NCBI RefSeq assembly: GCF_034347405.1
Contig: NZ_CP133778.1
Span: 1,798,001 to 1,862,000 of the forward strand
DNA from: Pseudomonas sp. CCC3.1
Lineage (GTDB): Bacteria; Pseudomonadota; Gammaproteobacteria; Pseudomonadales; Pseudomonadaceae
Length of the DNA stretch: 64,000 nt
Reading direction: 5' to 3'
Shown here piece after piece: positions 42,594-51,723 of the stretch (the first letter of the stretch is position 1; each line of letters opens with the position of its first letter). The position numbers and the translations under genes were made by a program. The notes beneath the pieces are model-generated. The model was not told the origin of the DNA, searched no databases, and saw only the letters and a program-made list of their open reading frames with translations.

Positions 42594-44305
42594 GCAGCCC
42601 ATTGCCGCAAGCGCATGGCCTGACGATATTGATCGCCGAGGACAGCGCCGCTGATAGGCTGTTGTTGGCCAGTATCGTGCAGCGCCAGGGCCATAACGTC
42701 TTGTTGGTCAGTAATGGCGCCGAGGCGGTGGAGGTATTCCGCCAGCAGCGCCCGCATCTGGTGCTGATGGACGGCCTGATGCCCGTGATGGACGGCTTTG
42801 AAGCCACGCGCCAGATCAAGGCACTGGCTGGAGAGGTGCTGGTGCCGGTTATCTTTCTGACCTCACTCAACCATGCCGATGCCTTGACCCGAACGCTTGA
42901 GGCGGGCGGGGATGACGTGCTGATCAAGCCGTACAATCCTTTGCTGCTGGCAGCCAAAATCACCGTGATGGACCGTCTGCGCCGCTTGCAGGAAACCGTC
43001 CTGCAACAGCGTGATCTGATCGCCCGGCACAATGAGTACCTGCTCAATGAACAGCGAGTGGCCAAGGCCGTGTTTGATCGGGTCGCGCATTCGGGCTGTC
43101 TGAGTGCGGGCAATATCCGTTATCGACAGTCGCCGTACGCCTTGTTCAATGGTGACTTGCTGCTGGCCGCTTACACGCCGTCGGGCGATACCCACGTGCT
43201 GCTGGCCGACTTCACTGGCCATGGTTTACCGGCGGCCATTGGTGCGATGCCGCTGTCGGAAGTGTTCTACAGCATGACGGCCAAGGGCTACGGCCTGGGC
43301 GAAATGCTGCGTGAAATGAATGCCAAGCTCAAACGTATCCTGCCCGTCGACATGTTCTGCTGTGCCACGCTGGTGTGCGTCAGTGCGGCGCGACGTAGCG
43401 TCGAGGTGTGGAGTGGCGGCATGCCCGATGGCTATCTGCAAGCAAGGGCTGCGGGGCAACGCATCACGCTGACCTCGCAACATTTGCCATTGGGGGTCTT
43501 GAAGGCCAAGGCGTTTGACCATTCGACGCAGGTCTTGCCGATGCTCCCCGGTGATCAATTGTTTTTACTCACCGATGGGGTCACAGAGACCAGCGGCCCG
43601 GATGACCAGTTGTTTGGCGTGGAACGGTTGCAGCGCGTGCTGGAGGCCAATCGCGAGCCGCAGCACTTGATCGACGAGGTAGAGCAAGCCCTGCGTGATT
43701 TTCAGGGCTGCACGCGCGATGACGTGAGCATGGTGCAGATCACCTCGCAACTGCCGGAGCATCCGGGCATGCCGGTCATGCTTTACACCGACAGCGGTCA
43801 ATGCAGCCCGCTCGACTGGTCGGCCAGTTTTGAGTTTCGTGCCTCAACGCTGCAACAATTCAATCCGCTGCCTTATTTGCTGCACTTGCTGATGGAAGTC
43901 CACGGGCTGCGTGCGCAAGGGGCGGTGATTCATTCTGTCTTGTCCGAGCTGTACAGTAATGCGCTGGAGCATGGCGTACTGGGGCTCGATTCTCAGCTCA
44001 AGCGTGACGCCGAAGGTTTTACAAGATATTACCAATTGCGCAATCAGCGCTTGGCTAAGCTACAAAGTGGTTTCGTGCGTGTTTCGATGCAGGTGATGCC
44101 AGGCCCGAGGGGTGGGCGGCTGGCGCTTGACGTTGAAGACAGTGGCCAAGGCTTTGATGTCGCCAAGATGCTGGCCAGGCCGCTTGAGCGTGATCGTTTG
44201 TCGGGGCGCGGGCTAAATCTGGTACGCCAACTGTGCCCGGCAGCGCGTTGGTCCGACGAGGGTCGAAAGTCGACCGTAGAGTTTTCATGGGAGGCTCTGG
44301 CATAA
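42590..44305 (+). CDS. hsbR: HsbR: response regulator, PP2C phosphatase and serine kinase
   Basis: 571 residues. Receiver domain with Asp61 in LVLMDGLMPVMDGF; PP2C-type phosphatase domain (about 190-390) with DFTGHGLPAAIGA, LLTDGVTE and RDDVSM; C-terminal GHKL kinase (about 430-570) with ELYSNALEHG, DSGQGFD and SGRGLNL. HsbR dephosphorylates or phosphorylates HsbA according to its own phosphorylation by HptB. The start chosen is TTG 42590, overlapping the hsbA stop; a second TTG four codons later is also possible. The lack of a clear ribosome site fits translational coupling. Confidence 0.9.
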   Translation: MSSPLPQAHGLTILIAEDSAADRLLLASIVQRQGHNVLLVSNGAEAVEVFRQQRPHLVLMDGLMPVMDGFEATRQIKALAGEVLVPVIFLTSLNHADALTRTLEAGGDDVLIKPYNPLLLAAKITVMDRLRRLQETVLQQRDLIARHNEYLLNEQRVAKAVFDRVAHSGCLSAGNIRYRQSPYALFNGDLLLAAYTPSGDTHVLLADFTGHGLPAAIGAMPLSEVFYSMTAKGYGLGEMLREMNAKLKRILPVDMFCCATLVCVSAARRSVEVWSGGMPDGYLQARAAGQRITLTSQHLPLGVLKAKAFDHSTQVLPMLPGDQLFLLTDGVTETSGPDDQLFGVERLQRVLEANREPQHLIDEVEQALRDFQGCTRDDVSMVQITSQLPEHPGMPVMLYTDSGQCSPLDWSASFEFRASTLQQFNPLPYLLHLLMEVHGLRAQGAVIHSVLSELYSNALEHGVLGLDSQLKRDAEGFTRYYQLRNQRLAKLQSGFVRVSMQVMPGPRGGRLALDVEDSGQGFDVAKMLARPLERDRLSGRGLNLVRQLCPAARWSDEGRKSTVEFSWEALA

Positions 44306-44336
44306 TCCGCCACATTCTTGATCAAGGAGTGAACAA

Positions 44337-44702
44337 GTGTCTGATATTCATATGGATGAGCAAGTCATCAGTTCGTTGCGCGAGGTGATGGAAGGGGGGT
44401 TTGCAGACCTGCTGGACACCTTTCTCTCAGATTCCGAAGAACGTATCGACCAATTGCACAATGTCCAGGAAGTCCGCGACCTGACTCTGGTTGCGCACAG
44501 CTTCAAAGGCAGCAGCAGCAACATGGGCGCCACCCGCCTGGCGTTGTTGTGCGGTCAGCTCGAAGAACGTGCGCAAAAGAAGCAGTTGGCGGACATCAAA
44601 GAGCTGGTCAGCGAAATTAATGATGAATATCAAATGGTCCGCCAACTTTATCGTGCTGAGCGCCAGCGGGTAATCGTTTCCAGTTACGTCCCGCGGAACT
44701 GA
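44337..44702 (+). CDS. hptB: Histidine phosphotransfer protein HptB
   Basis: 121 residues from GTG 44337 behind AAGGAGTG. The Hpt motif VAHSFKGSSSNMGATRL carries His54 for phosphate transfer. In P. aeruginosa HptB receives phosphate from hybrid kinases (PA1611, RetS-type and others) and passes it to HsbR, controlling biofilm and motility. The basic C-terminal tail is less conserved. Confidence 0.9.
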   Translation: MSDIHMDEQVISSLREVMEGGFADLLDTFLSDSEERIDQLHNVQEVRDLTLVAHSFKGSSSNMGATRLALLCGQLEERAQKKQLADIKELVSEINDEYQMVRQLYRAERQRVIVSSYVPRN

Positions 44703-44711
44703 CGTTAAAGC

Positions 44712-44728
44712 TGGCCCGAACCTTGCTC
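44712..44728 (+). promoter_or_regulatory. Sigma-54 promoter of fliK
   Basis: TGGCCCGAACCTTGCTC has GG at 44713-44714 and GC at 44725-44726 (exact N10). It lies 50 bp before fliK. Confidence 0.83.
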
Positions 44729-44777
44729 TGTCTCTTTGATCTGTACCTATGCCAGCCGTACAGCGGAGACTTTGCCA

Positions 44778-46055
44778 ATGCCACTCGCCGCCAATCCGTT
44801 ACTCCAGACACCTGCTGTTGCTGCGTCCAAAGCAACGGTGGCCAACGCTGCACAGCCCGACGTCGGGCCTGCAAAGTCAGGGGCTGAGCATTTTTCCAAG
44901 GTCTATGCCAAAGCGTCTGATGCCCCGTCCGCTGACACGAGCCGCAAGGCTGGCGCCAAGCATGAAGCAGTCAATGACAGCGCCGAGCAAAGCCCTCCAG
45001 GCATTGCCGATAGCGGCAAACACTTGCCTGCTGGCAAGAGCAAAGACACCGATCCGCATGACAAACCGCTCAAGCCTGACGAATCCCAATCGGCTGCCGA
45101 TGTGCCTGCGTCCACGGCAGTAGCGCCCTCAGCACCTCCTGTTGCCGAAGTCCCGCCGCCCACGGTGCCTGCACAACCTGACATTCAGTCTGCGCAATTG
45201 GCTGCCGCCGCCATCGCGGCGCAAACCCAGCCATCGCCTGCCGTAGAGGCGGATGACAGTTTTGACCCGCAGGCAGACCCGCTGGATGACATGCCAGCGG
45301 TGCGATTGGCGATGGAGCAGGGTGGTCATGTGTCTGCCAGCAGTCAGTCGGCGGCCAAGAACGTTCAGTCAGATAATTCGACCTCGACGGCCCAAGGTCA
45401 GCCGAGCGGTATCGCCATGCTGATCGATCCGAAAGCCGATGGGTCCACCGGTGGTGAAGGCGGCGAGAAGGCGTTCAAGGGCTTGGTTGACGAGGGGCTG
45501 AAAGACCTGAAAAGCGCGTCCAGCGACACTCGGGTCGATGACTTCGCCAATCGCCTGGCTGCTCTGACTCAAGCCGCCGTTCCAAAAACGGCCAATGCGT
45601 TGCCGGTTAACCAGCCGTTGGCGATGCACCAGAGTGGCTGGACCGAGGAAGTGGTCAATCGCGTGATGTACCTGTCCAGCGCCAACCTCAAATCGGCCGA
45701 CATCCAACTGGAGCCAGCAGAGCTGGGGCGGCTGGATATTCGGGTCAACATGGCGGCCGACCAGTCGGCGCAAGTCAATTTCATAAGCGGTCACGCGGGC
45801 GTGCGAGAAGCGCTGGACAGCCAGATGCACCGCCTGCGTGACATGCTGGCCCAGCAGGGCATGAACCAGGTCGACGTTAACGTGTCGGACCCATCGCGCA
45901 GTTGGCAGGGCCAAGGCCAGGAGCAGCACGCTCAAGGCCGTTCCACTGGCCAGCGGCTCCAAAGTGGTGGTGAAGAGGACGTCTCTGTCGCGGTGCCTGA
46001 GCCTGTAGCCCCAAGCATCGTGCTGGGCTCCAGCGCCGTGGACTACTACGCCTGA
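44778..46055 (+). CDS. fliK: Flagellar hook-length control protein FliK
   Basis: 425 residues from ATG 44778. The first about 280 residues are Pro/Ala/Ser-rich and poorly conserved, acting as the ruler. The C-terminal domain (about 290-390) with VMYLSSANLKSADIQLEPAELG and LRVN-like RLDIRVN is the FliK domain that switches FlhB. A Gln/Gly-rich tail follows. It has its own sigma-54 promoter, and a REP element follows the stop. Confidence 0.93.
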   Translation: MPLAANPLLQTPAVAASKATVANAAQPDVGPAKSGAEHFSKVYAKASDAPSADTSRKAGAKHEAVNDSAEQSPPGIADSGKHLPAGKSKDTDPHDKPLKPDESQSAADVPASTAVAPSAPPVAEVPPPTVPAQPDIQSAQLAAAAIAAQTQPSPAVEADDSFDPQADPLDDMPAVRLAMEQGGHVSASSQSAAKNVQSDNSTSTAQGQPSGIAMLIDPKADGSTGGEGGEKAFKGLVDEGLKDLKSASSDTRVDDFANRLAALTQAAVPKTANALPVNQPLAMHQSGWTEEVVNRVMYLSSANLKSADIQLEPAELGRLDIRVNMAADQSAQVNFISGHAGVREALDSQMHRLRDMLAQQGMNQVDVNVSDPSRSWQGQGQEQHAQGRSTGQRLQSGGEEDVSVAVPEPVAPSIVLGSSAVDYYA

Positions 46056-46072
46056 CCCCGCACGCCACCCCC

Positions 46073-46141
46073 CTGTAGGAGCGAGCTTGCCTCGCGATCT
46101 TTTGATCTTTTACAAGATCGTGAGGCAAGCTCGCCACTACA
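46073..46141. repeat. REP-like palindrome, family A copy 7
   Basis: Arms as in the other copies; the right end reads GCCACTACA instead of GCTCCTACA. It touches the fliL sigma-54 promoter. Confidence 0.9.
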
Positions 46142-46158
46142 TGGCATAACACTTGCTC
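46142..46158 (+). promoter_or_regulatory. Sigma-54 promoter of fliL
   Basis: TGGCATAACACTTGCTC has GG at 46143-46144 and GC at 46155-46156 (exact N10). It lies 48 bp before fliL and likely drives fliLMNOPQR-flhB. Confidence 0.87.
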
Positions 46159-46205
46159 TGCCTAGTCATGCACCTGTGAAAACCCCAAAGTGACGGATTA
46201 TTGGC

Positions 46206-46697
46206 ATGGCGACGAGCGACGCAGTAAAAGATCCCGCCGACAAAGGCAAACTCAAGCTGATTATCCTGATCGTCGTGGGCGTACTGCTGGCCATCGGCGT
46301 GTCTGTGGGGGCCACCTGGTACTTCATGAGCGGCGACAAAAGCGCGCCGCCGCCGGTGGCTGAATCCAGCGCCAAGCCCGCCGCCATTTACGAGCCGCTG
46401 CCTCCTGCCTTTGTCGTCAATTTCAATGACAACGGCCGCCAGCGCTATCTGCAGGTGAGTGTCACCTTGCAGGCGCGTGATCAAAATGACCTCAATGCAC
46501 TCAAGGTGCATATGCCGGTGATCCGCAACAATCTGGTCATGCTCTTTTCCGGACAGACCTTTGACAGCCTGGCGACCCCCGTGGGCCAGGAAATGTTGCG
46601 TCAGAAAACCACTGCCAGCGTGCAGGAAGTCGCGCAAAAAGAACTCGGCAAAGTGGTCATTGATCAAGCGCTCTTTACTAACTTCGTATTGCAGTAG
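46206..46697 (+). CDS. fliL: Flagellar basal body protein FliL
   Basis: 163 residues. Single membrane segment near the N-terminus (about 18-40, LKLIILIVVGVLLAIGVSVG), then a periplasmic domain with EPLPPAFVVNFNDNGRQRYLQVSVTLQAR. FliL surrounds and supports the stator units. First gene of the fliLMNOPQR-flhB operon. fliM follows after 9 bp. Confidence 0.94.
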   Translation: MATSDAVKDPADKGKLKLIILIVVGVLLAIGVSVGATWYFMSGDKSAPPPVAESSAKPAAIYEPLPPAFVVNFNDNGRQRYLQVSVTLQARDQNDLNALKVHMPVIRNNLVMLFSGQTFDSLATPVGQEMLRQKTTASVQEVAQKELGKVVIDQALFTNFVLQ

Positions 46698-46706
46698 GAC
46701 CACGAC

Positions 46707-47675
46707 ATGGCCGTGCAAGACCTGCTGTCCCAGGATGAAATTGACGCGCTGTTGCATGGCGTCGATGACGGTCTGGTACAGGCCGAAGCCGCCGCCGAGC
46801 CCGGTAGCGTCAAAAGTTACGACCTGACCAGTCAGGACCGGATTGTCCGGGGCCGCATGCCGACCCTGGAAATGATCAACGAGCGTTTCGCCCGTTACAC
46901 CCGCATCAGCATGTTCAACATGCTGCGCCGCTCGGCCGACGTGGCAGTGGGCGGGGTGCAAGTGATGAAGTTCGGCGAGTACGTGCACTCGCTGTACGTG
47001 CCCACCAGCCTCAATCTGGTCAAGATCAAGCCGTTGCGCGGCACCGCGCTGTTCATCCTCGACGCCAAGCTGGTGTTCAAGCTGGTGGACAACTTCTTCG
47101 GCGGCGACGGCCGTCACGCCAAGATCGAAGGCCGCGAATTCACCCCCACTGAGTTGCGGGTTGTGCGCATGGTGCTGGAGCAAGCCTTCATCGACTTGAA
47201 GGAAGCCTGGCAGGCGATCATGGAGGTCAATTTCGAGTACATCAACTCGGAAGTGAACCCGGCCATGGCCAACATCGTCGGCCCTAGCGAAGCCATTGTG
47301 GTCTCGACCTTTCACATCGAACTCGATGGCGGTGGCGGCGACCTGCACGTGACCATGCCGTATTCGATGATCGAGCCCGTGCGTGAAATGCTCGATGCCG
47401 GTTTCCAGTCCGATCTGGACGATCAAGACGAACGCTGGAGCAAGGCCCTGCGCGAAGACGTGCTGGACGTCAGCGTGCCGTTGAGCGCCACCGTCGCCCG
47501 GCGTCAATTGCGCCTGCGCGATATTTTGCACATGGCGCCTGGGGACGTGATCCCGATCGAATTGCAGGACGAATTGGTGATGCGCGCCAATGGCGTGCCC
47601 GCCTTCAAGGTCAAACTGGGCTCGCACAAAGGCAACCTTGCCTTGCAAGTGGTCGAGCCCATCGTTCGGCGCTAA
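46707..47675 (+). CDS. fliM: Flagellar motor switch protein FliM
   Basis: 322 residues. The N-terminal CheY-P-binding peptide LLSQDEIDALLHGV, then the motif RGRMPTLEMINERFARYTRISMFNMLRRSADV and the C-terminal FliN-like domain. FliM is the part of the C-ring that binds phosphorylated CheY and changes rotation direction. Confidence 0.97.
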   Translation: MAVQDLLSQDEIDALLHGVDDGLVQAEAAAEPGSVKSYDLTSQDRIVRGRMPTLEMINERFARYTRISMFNMLRRSADVAVGGVQVMKFGEYVHSLYVPTSLNLVKIKPLRGTALFILDAKLVFKLVDNFFGGDGRHAKIEGREFTPTELRVVRMVLEQAFIDLKEAWQAIMEVNFEYINSEVNPAMANIVGPSEAIVVSTFHIELDGGGGDLHVTMPYSMIEPVREMLDAGFQSDLDDQDERWSKALREDVLDVSVPLSATVARRQLRLRDILHMAPGDVIPIELQDELVMRANGVPAFKVKLGSHKGNLALQVVEPIVRR

Positions 47676-47732
47676 GCGCTGGGCCACACATATTTGCTGT
47701 GCTAATGATTCACTGCTCGCCGAGGACACCCG

Positions 47733-48197
47733 ATGGCTAACGAACACGATACAACTGCTGCTGACCAGGCGCTGGCTGATGAATGGGCAGCAGCGCTGGA
47801 AGAAACCGGCGATGTTGGCCAGGCCGATATTGACGCACTGCTGGCCGCCGATGCTGCCAAAAAGCCTGCTTCCAATCGTTTGCCGATGGAAGAGTTCGGC
47901 AGCGTGCCGCGCAATAACGACCCGGTCTCGCTGGACGGTCCCAACCTGGACGTGATTCTGGACATTCCGGTGTCGATCTCCATGGAAGTGGGCAGCACCG
48001 ACATCAACATTCGCAACCTGCTGCAACTCAACCAGGGCTCGGTGATCGAGCTGGATCGTCTGGCCGGTGAGCCGCTGGACGTGCTGGTCAACGGCACCTT
48101 GATTGCTCATGGTGAAGTGGTCGTGGTCAACGAAAAGTTTGGCATCCGTCTGACCGACGTGATCAGCCCAAGCGAACGCATCAAGAAGCTTCGCTGA
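47733..48197 (+). CDS. fliN: Flagellar motor switch protein FliN
   Basis: 154 residues. The C-terminal SpoA/FliN domain (about 65-150, LDVILDIPVSISMEVGSTDINIRNLLQLNQGSVIELDRLAGEPLDV). The N-terminus (about 25-40) holds GQADIDALLAADAA, similar to the FliM CheY-binding peptide. It forms the lower C-ring. fliO starts directly after the stop. Confidence 0.96.
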   Translation: MANEHDTTAADQALADEWAAALEETGDVGQADIDALLAADAAKKPASNRLPMEEFGSVPRNNDPVSLDGPNLDVILDIPVSISMEVGSTDINIRNLLQLNQGSVIELDRLAGEPLDVLVNGTLIAHGEVVVVNEKFGIRLTDVISPSERIKKLR

Positions 48198-48638
48198 ATG
48201 AAATGGGTTCTCGGCGGTTTCCTGGCGTTACCTTTGAGCGTGCTGGCGGCAGAACCGGTGACCAGCGCAGCCACGGCCGTTGCGCCGGTGGCTGGCAGCA
48301 GCCTGGGTGGGCAGTTGACGCAATTGGTGCTGGGCTTGTTGCTGGTGCTGGGGTTGATCTTTGCCTTGGCCTGGCTGCTGCGCCGGGTTCAGCAAACCGG
48401 GCCGCGCCACGGGCAGGTTATTGAGTTGATCGGCTCACGGGCGCTGGGCACGCGTGACCGACTGGTGCTGGTGCAAGTGGGCAATGAGCAAATCCTGCTT
48501 GGCCTTACACCGGGCCGTATCACGCCGCTGCACGTGCTCAAAGAGCCTGTCTCGGTGCCGGGCAACTCAGAGCCGGCAACCCCGGAGTTCGCCAAGCGAT
48601 TGATGGAAATACTCGGTCAGCAAAAGGACAAGCCGTAA
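48198..48638 (+). CDS. fliO: Flagellar export assembly protein FliO
   Basis: 146 residues. Signal-like N-terminus (MKWVLGGFLALPLSVLAAEP), then a single membrane segment (about 43-63, LGLLLVLGLIFALAWLL) and a short cytoplasmic domain with IELIGSRALGTRDRLVLVQVG. FliO helps assemble FliP into the export gate. The stop overlaps the fliP start by one base. Confidence 0.92.
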   Translation: MKWVLGGFLALPLSVLAAEPVTSAATAVAPVAGSSLGGQLTQLVLGLLLVLGLIFALAWLLRRVQQTGPRHGQVIELIGSRALGTRDRLVLVQVGNEQILLGLTPGRITPLHVLKEPVSVPGNSEPATPEFAKRLMEILGQQKDKP

Positions 48639-49381
48639 TGCGTTTAGTTGTTGCGCTGTTGTTGGCGTTGCTCGCACCTGCAGCATTCGGGGCTGACCCG
48701 CTGTCGATTCCGGCGATCACCCTGGGCACCGGGGCCAACGGCCAGCAAGAGTATTCGGTCAGCCTGCAAATTTTGCTGATCATGACCGCCCTGAGCTTTA
48801 TCCCGGCGTTCGTGATGCTGATGACCAGCTTTACGCGGATCATCATCGTGTTCTCGATCTTGCGTCAGGCGCTGGGCCTGCAACAAACCCCGTCCAACCA
48901 GATCCTGACCGGCATGGCGCTGTTCTTGACGATGTTCATCATGGCGCCGGTGTTCGACAAGGTGAATCAAAACGCCTTGCAACCGTACCTCGCGGAAAAA
49001 CTCACGGCCCAGGACGCGATTCTCAAAGCCGAAGGCCCGATCAAGGATTTTATGCTGGCGCAGACCCGCACCAGCGACCTTGAGCTGTTTATGCGTTTGT
49101 CCAAGCGCACAGACATCCCGACGCCCGACGCGGCGCCGCTGACCATTCTGGTGCCGGCGTTTGTCACCTCCGAGCTGAAAACCGCGTTCCAGATCGGCTT
49201 CATGATCTTCATCCCGTTCCTGATCATCGACCTGGTCGTGGCCAGTGTGCTGATGGCCATGGGCATGATGATGCTCTCGCCGCTGATCATCTCGTTGCCG
49301 TTCAAAATCATGCTGTTTGTATTGGTCGATGGTTGGGCGCTGATTATCGGCACCCTGGCCAGCAGTTTCGGCGGAGTCTGA
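48638..49381 (+). CDS. fliP: Flagellar export gate protein FliP
   Basis: 247 residues with a cleavable signal peptide (about 1-21) and four membrane segments. MTSFTRIIIVFSILRQALGLQQTPSNQ and the C-terminal PFKIMLFVLVDGW are FliP signatures. FliP with FliQ and FliR forms the export gate in the inner membrane. Confidence 0.97.
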   Translation: MRLVVALLLALLAPAAFGADPLSIPAITLGTGANGQQEYSVSLQILLIMTALSFIPAFVMLMTSFTRIIIVFSILRQALGLQQTPSNQILTGMALFLTMFIMAPVFDKVNQNALQPYLAEKLTAQDAILKAEGPIKDFMLAQTRTSDLELFMRLSKRTDIPTPDAAPLTILVPAFVTSELKTAFQIGFMIFIPFLIIDLVVASVLMAMGMMMLSPLIISLPFKIMLFVLVDGWALIIGTLASSFGGV

Positions 49382-49384
49382 ACC

Positions 49385-49654
49385 ATGACCCCAGAAGTCG
49401 CGGTTGACCTGTTTCGCAGTGCGTTGTGGCTGACCACGATGATGGTTGCGGTGCTGGTGATCCCCAGTTTGCTGGTGGGGTTGCTGGTGGCGATGTTTCA
49501 GGCGGCCACCCAAATCAACGAACAGACCCTGAGCTTTTTGCCGCGTTTGCTGGTGATGCTGATCACCTTGATCGTGGCCGGACCCTGGTTGGTGCAAACC
49601 TTTATGGAATACATCCTGCAGTTGTACGGCAGCATTCCGCAGTTGATCGGCTAA
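49385..49654 (+). CDS. fliQ: Flagellar export gate protein FliQ
   Basis: 89 residues with two membrane segments. Starts MTPEVAVDLFRSALWLTTM and contains LLVGLLVAMFQAATQINEQTLSFLPRLL, the FliQ signature. The start is 3 bp after fliP; fliR follows with no gap. Confidence 0.96.
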   Translation: MTPEVAVDLFRSALWLTTMMVAVLVIPSLLVGLLVAMFQAATQINEQTLSFLPRLLVMLITLIVAGPWLVQTFMEYILQLYGSIPQLIG

Positions 49655-50437
49655 ATGTCGCTGCTGGCCCTGACGGACGCGCAGATCAGTACCTGGGTCG
49701 CCAGCTTTATGCTGCCGCTGTTCCGGGTAGGCGCACTGCTGACCACCATGCCGATCATCGGCACGACCCTGGTGCCCAAGCGCATCAAGCTGTTTCTGTC
49801 GTTGGCGATCACCCTAGCGATCCTGCCCAGCCTGCCGCCGCTGCCCACAGTCAACCCGCTGGACCTCAGCGGGCTGATGCTGATTGCCGAACAAATCATC
49901 ATCGGTGCGTTGCTTGGGTTCTCATTGCAGCTGTTTTTCCAGGCGTTCGTGGTGGCCGGGCAAATCGTCGCGATCCAGATGGGCATGGGCTTCGCGTCCA
50001 TGGTCGACCCGGCCAACGGCGTCAACGTGGCCGTGATCGGGCAGTTCTTCACCATGCTGGTGAGCCTGCTGTTCTTGTCCATGAACGGGCATCTGGTGGT
50101 GTTTGAAGTGCTCACCGAAAGCTTCACCACCTTGCCGGTCGGTGGCGGGCTGCTGACCAACCACTATTGGGAAATCGCCAACAAACTGGGCTGGGTGCTG
50201 GGGGCCGCATTGCTGCTGGTATTGCCTGCCATCACCGCTTTGCTGGTGGTCAACATCGCCTTTGGCGTCATGACCCGCGCCGCGCCGCAACTGAATATCT
50301 TCGCCATTGGTTTTCCGCTGACCTTGGTGCTGGGCATGGTGATCTTGTGGATCGGCATGGCCGACATCCTCAATCAGTATCAACCGCTGGCCTCCGAGGC
50401 TTTGCAGTTTTTACGTGAACTGGCACAGGCGAAATAG
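49655..50437 (+). CDS. fliR: Flagellar export gate protein FliR
   Basis: 260 residues with about six membrane segments. The motif FRVGALLTTMPIIGTTLVPKRIKLFLSLAI and QMGMGFASMVDPANG are FliR signatures. The start (ATG 49655) directly follows fliQ. It forms the export gate with FliP and FliQ. Confidence 0.96.
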   Translation: MSLLALTDAQISTWVASFMLPLFRVGALLTTMPIIGTTLVPKRIKLFLSLAITLAILPSLPPLPTVNPLDLSGLMLIAEQIIIGALLGFSLQLFFQAFVVAGQIVAIQMGMGFASMVDPANGVNVAVIGQFFTMLVSLLFLSMNGHLVVFEVLTESFTTLPVGGGLLTNHYWEIANKLGWVLGAALLLVLPAITALLVVNIAFGVMTRAAPQLNIFAIGFPLTLVLGMVILWIGMADILNQYQPLASEALQFLRELAQAK

Positions 50438-50439
50438 CC

Positions 50440-51576
50440 ATGGCAGAAAGTGAGAGCGGTGCCGATAAAACAGAAGACCCCACGGAGAAACGAAAAAAAG
50501 ACTCCAGGGAAAAGGGCGAAATCGCACGCTCTAAAGAACTCAACACCTTGGCCATCATGCTGGCGGGCTCAGCCGGACTCCTGATATTTGGCGGCGCTCT
50601 GGCCGAAGACATGATGGAGCTGATGCGCTACAACTTCAGCATCAGCCGCGAAACACTGCTTAACACCGACTCCATGGGCGCGTATCTACTGCACTCGGGC
50701 AAAGTCGCCCTGATCGCCGTACAGCCGGTGCTGATCACTTTGTTGATCGCTGCCATCGTGGGGCCCATCGCCCTTGGCGGCTGGTTGTTTGCCGCGGGCA
50801 GCCTGGCGCCCAAATTCAGCCGCATGAACCCGGCGGCGGGGATCAAGCGCATGTTCTCGGCCAAGGCCCTGGTTGAACTGCTCAAGGCGCTGGCCAAGTT
50901 TTTCATCATCCTGATCGTGGCGTTGCTGGTGTTGAAATCCGACATCGACGACCTGCTGCGCATCGCCCATGAGCCCCTGGAGCTGGCGGTGATCCACAGC
51001 CTGCAAGTGGTCGGCTGGAGCGCTTTATGGATGGCCTGCGGCTTGATCCTGATCGCCGCCGTCGACGTGCCCGTGCAGCTCTGGGAAAGCCACAAAAAAC
51101 TGCTGATGACCAAGCAGGAAATCCGCGACGAACACAAAGACCAGGAAGGTCGACCTGAGGTTAAACAGCGTATTCGTCAGGTGCAGCGCGAAATGTCCCA
51201 GCGCCGCATGATGAGCGCCATCCCGGACGCAGACGTCATCATCACCAACCCGACGCATTACGCCGTGGCCCTCAAATACGACCCGGAGAAGGGCGGGGCG
51301 CCGATGTTGCTGGCCAAAGGCAGCGACTTTCTGGCGCTGAAGATTCGAGAAATCGGCGCCAAGCACAACATCCTGCTGTTGGAGTCCCCGGCGCTGGCGC
51401 GCTCGATCTACCACTCCACCGAGCTTGAACAGGAAATCCCGGCGGGCTTGTACCTGGCCGTGGCGCAGGTATTGGCGTACGTGTATCAGATTCGTCAGCA
51501 CCAGGCGGGGAAGGGCAAACGGCCTGATCCGCTGAAAGATGTACCGATTCCGCCGGATTTACGGCGCGATGAATAG
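50440..51576 (+). CDS. flhB: Flagellar export switch protein FlhB
   Basis: 378 residues. N-terminal membrane domain (about 30-210) with four segments, and a cytoplasmic domain with the self-cleavage site NPTH (Asn270-Pro271, in DVIITNPTHYAVALKY). Cleavage switches export from hook to filament substrates after FliK signalling. It is the last gene of the fliL-flhB operon, 3 bp after fliR. Confidence 0.97.
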   Translation: MAESESGADKTEDPTEKRKKDSREKGEIARSKELNTLAIMLAGSAGLLIFGGALAEDMMELMRYNFSISRETLLNTDSMGAYLLHSGKVALIAVQPVLITLLIAAIVGPIALGGWLFAAGSLAPKFSRMNPAAGIKRMFSAKALVELLKALAKFFIILIVALLVLKSDIDDLLRIAHEPLELAVIHSLQVVGWSALWMACGLILIAAVDVPVQLWESHKKLLMTKQEIRDEHKDQEGRPEVKQRIRQVQREMSQRRMMSAIPDADVIITNPTHYAVALKYDPEKGGAPMLLAKGSDFLALKIREIGAKHNILLLESPALARSIYHSTELEQEIPAGLYLAVAQVLAYVYQIRQHQAGKGKRPDPLKDVPIPPDLRRDE

Positions 51577-51676
51577 TGAGGGCCGCGGCCGGACGCATCG
51601 ACCTGATAAGCGGTAGCTATTGGGTCGTGGACTGTTATTTCTGACAGTAGAGGCTTTTCGTAAACCTGCTTAACTG

Positions 51677-51693
51677 ATGACAGCGAGTGTCAT
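51677..51693. promoter_or_regulatory. Perfect dyad upstream of the unrecognised gene
   Basis: ATGACA-N5-TGTCAT is a 17 bp perfect inverted repeat 31 bp before the start at 51724. Its position fits an operator or a promoter-overlapping site. Confidence 0.45.
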
Positions 51694-51723
51694 TTTGGTG
51701 TGTGCAGGCAACGGAGATGCGCG

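Noticed and set aside
46137..48110. Very long open frame on the minus strand (657 codons) opposite fliL, fliM and fliN
   Set aside because: It lies exactly opposite well-conserved flagellar genes, is rich in His, Gln and Arg as expected from antisense of GC-rich codons, and has no recognisable domain.
48644..49597. 317-codon open frame opposite fliP, extremely His/Gln-rich
   Set aside because: Antisense of hydrophobic codons in fliP and fliQ; no domain or ribosome site seen.
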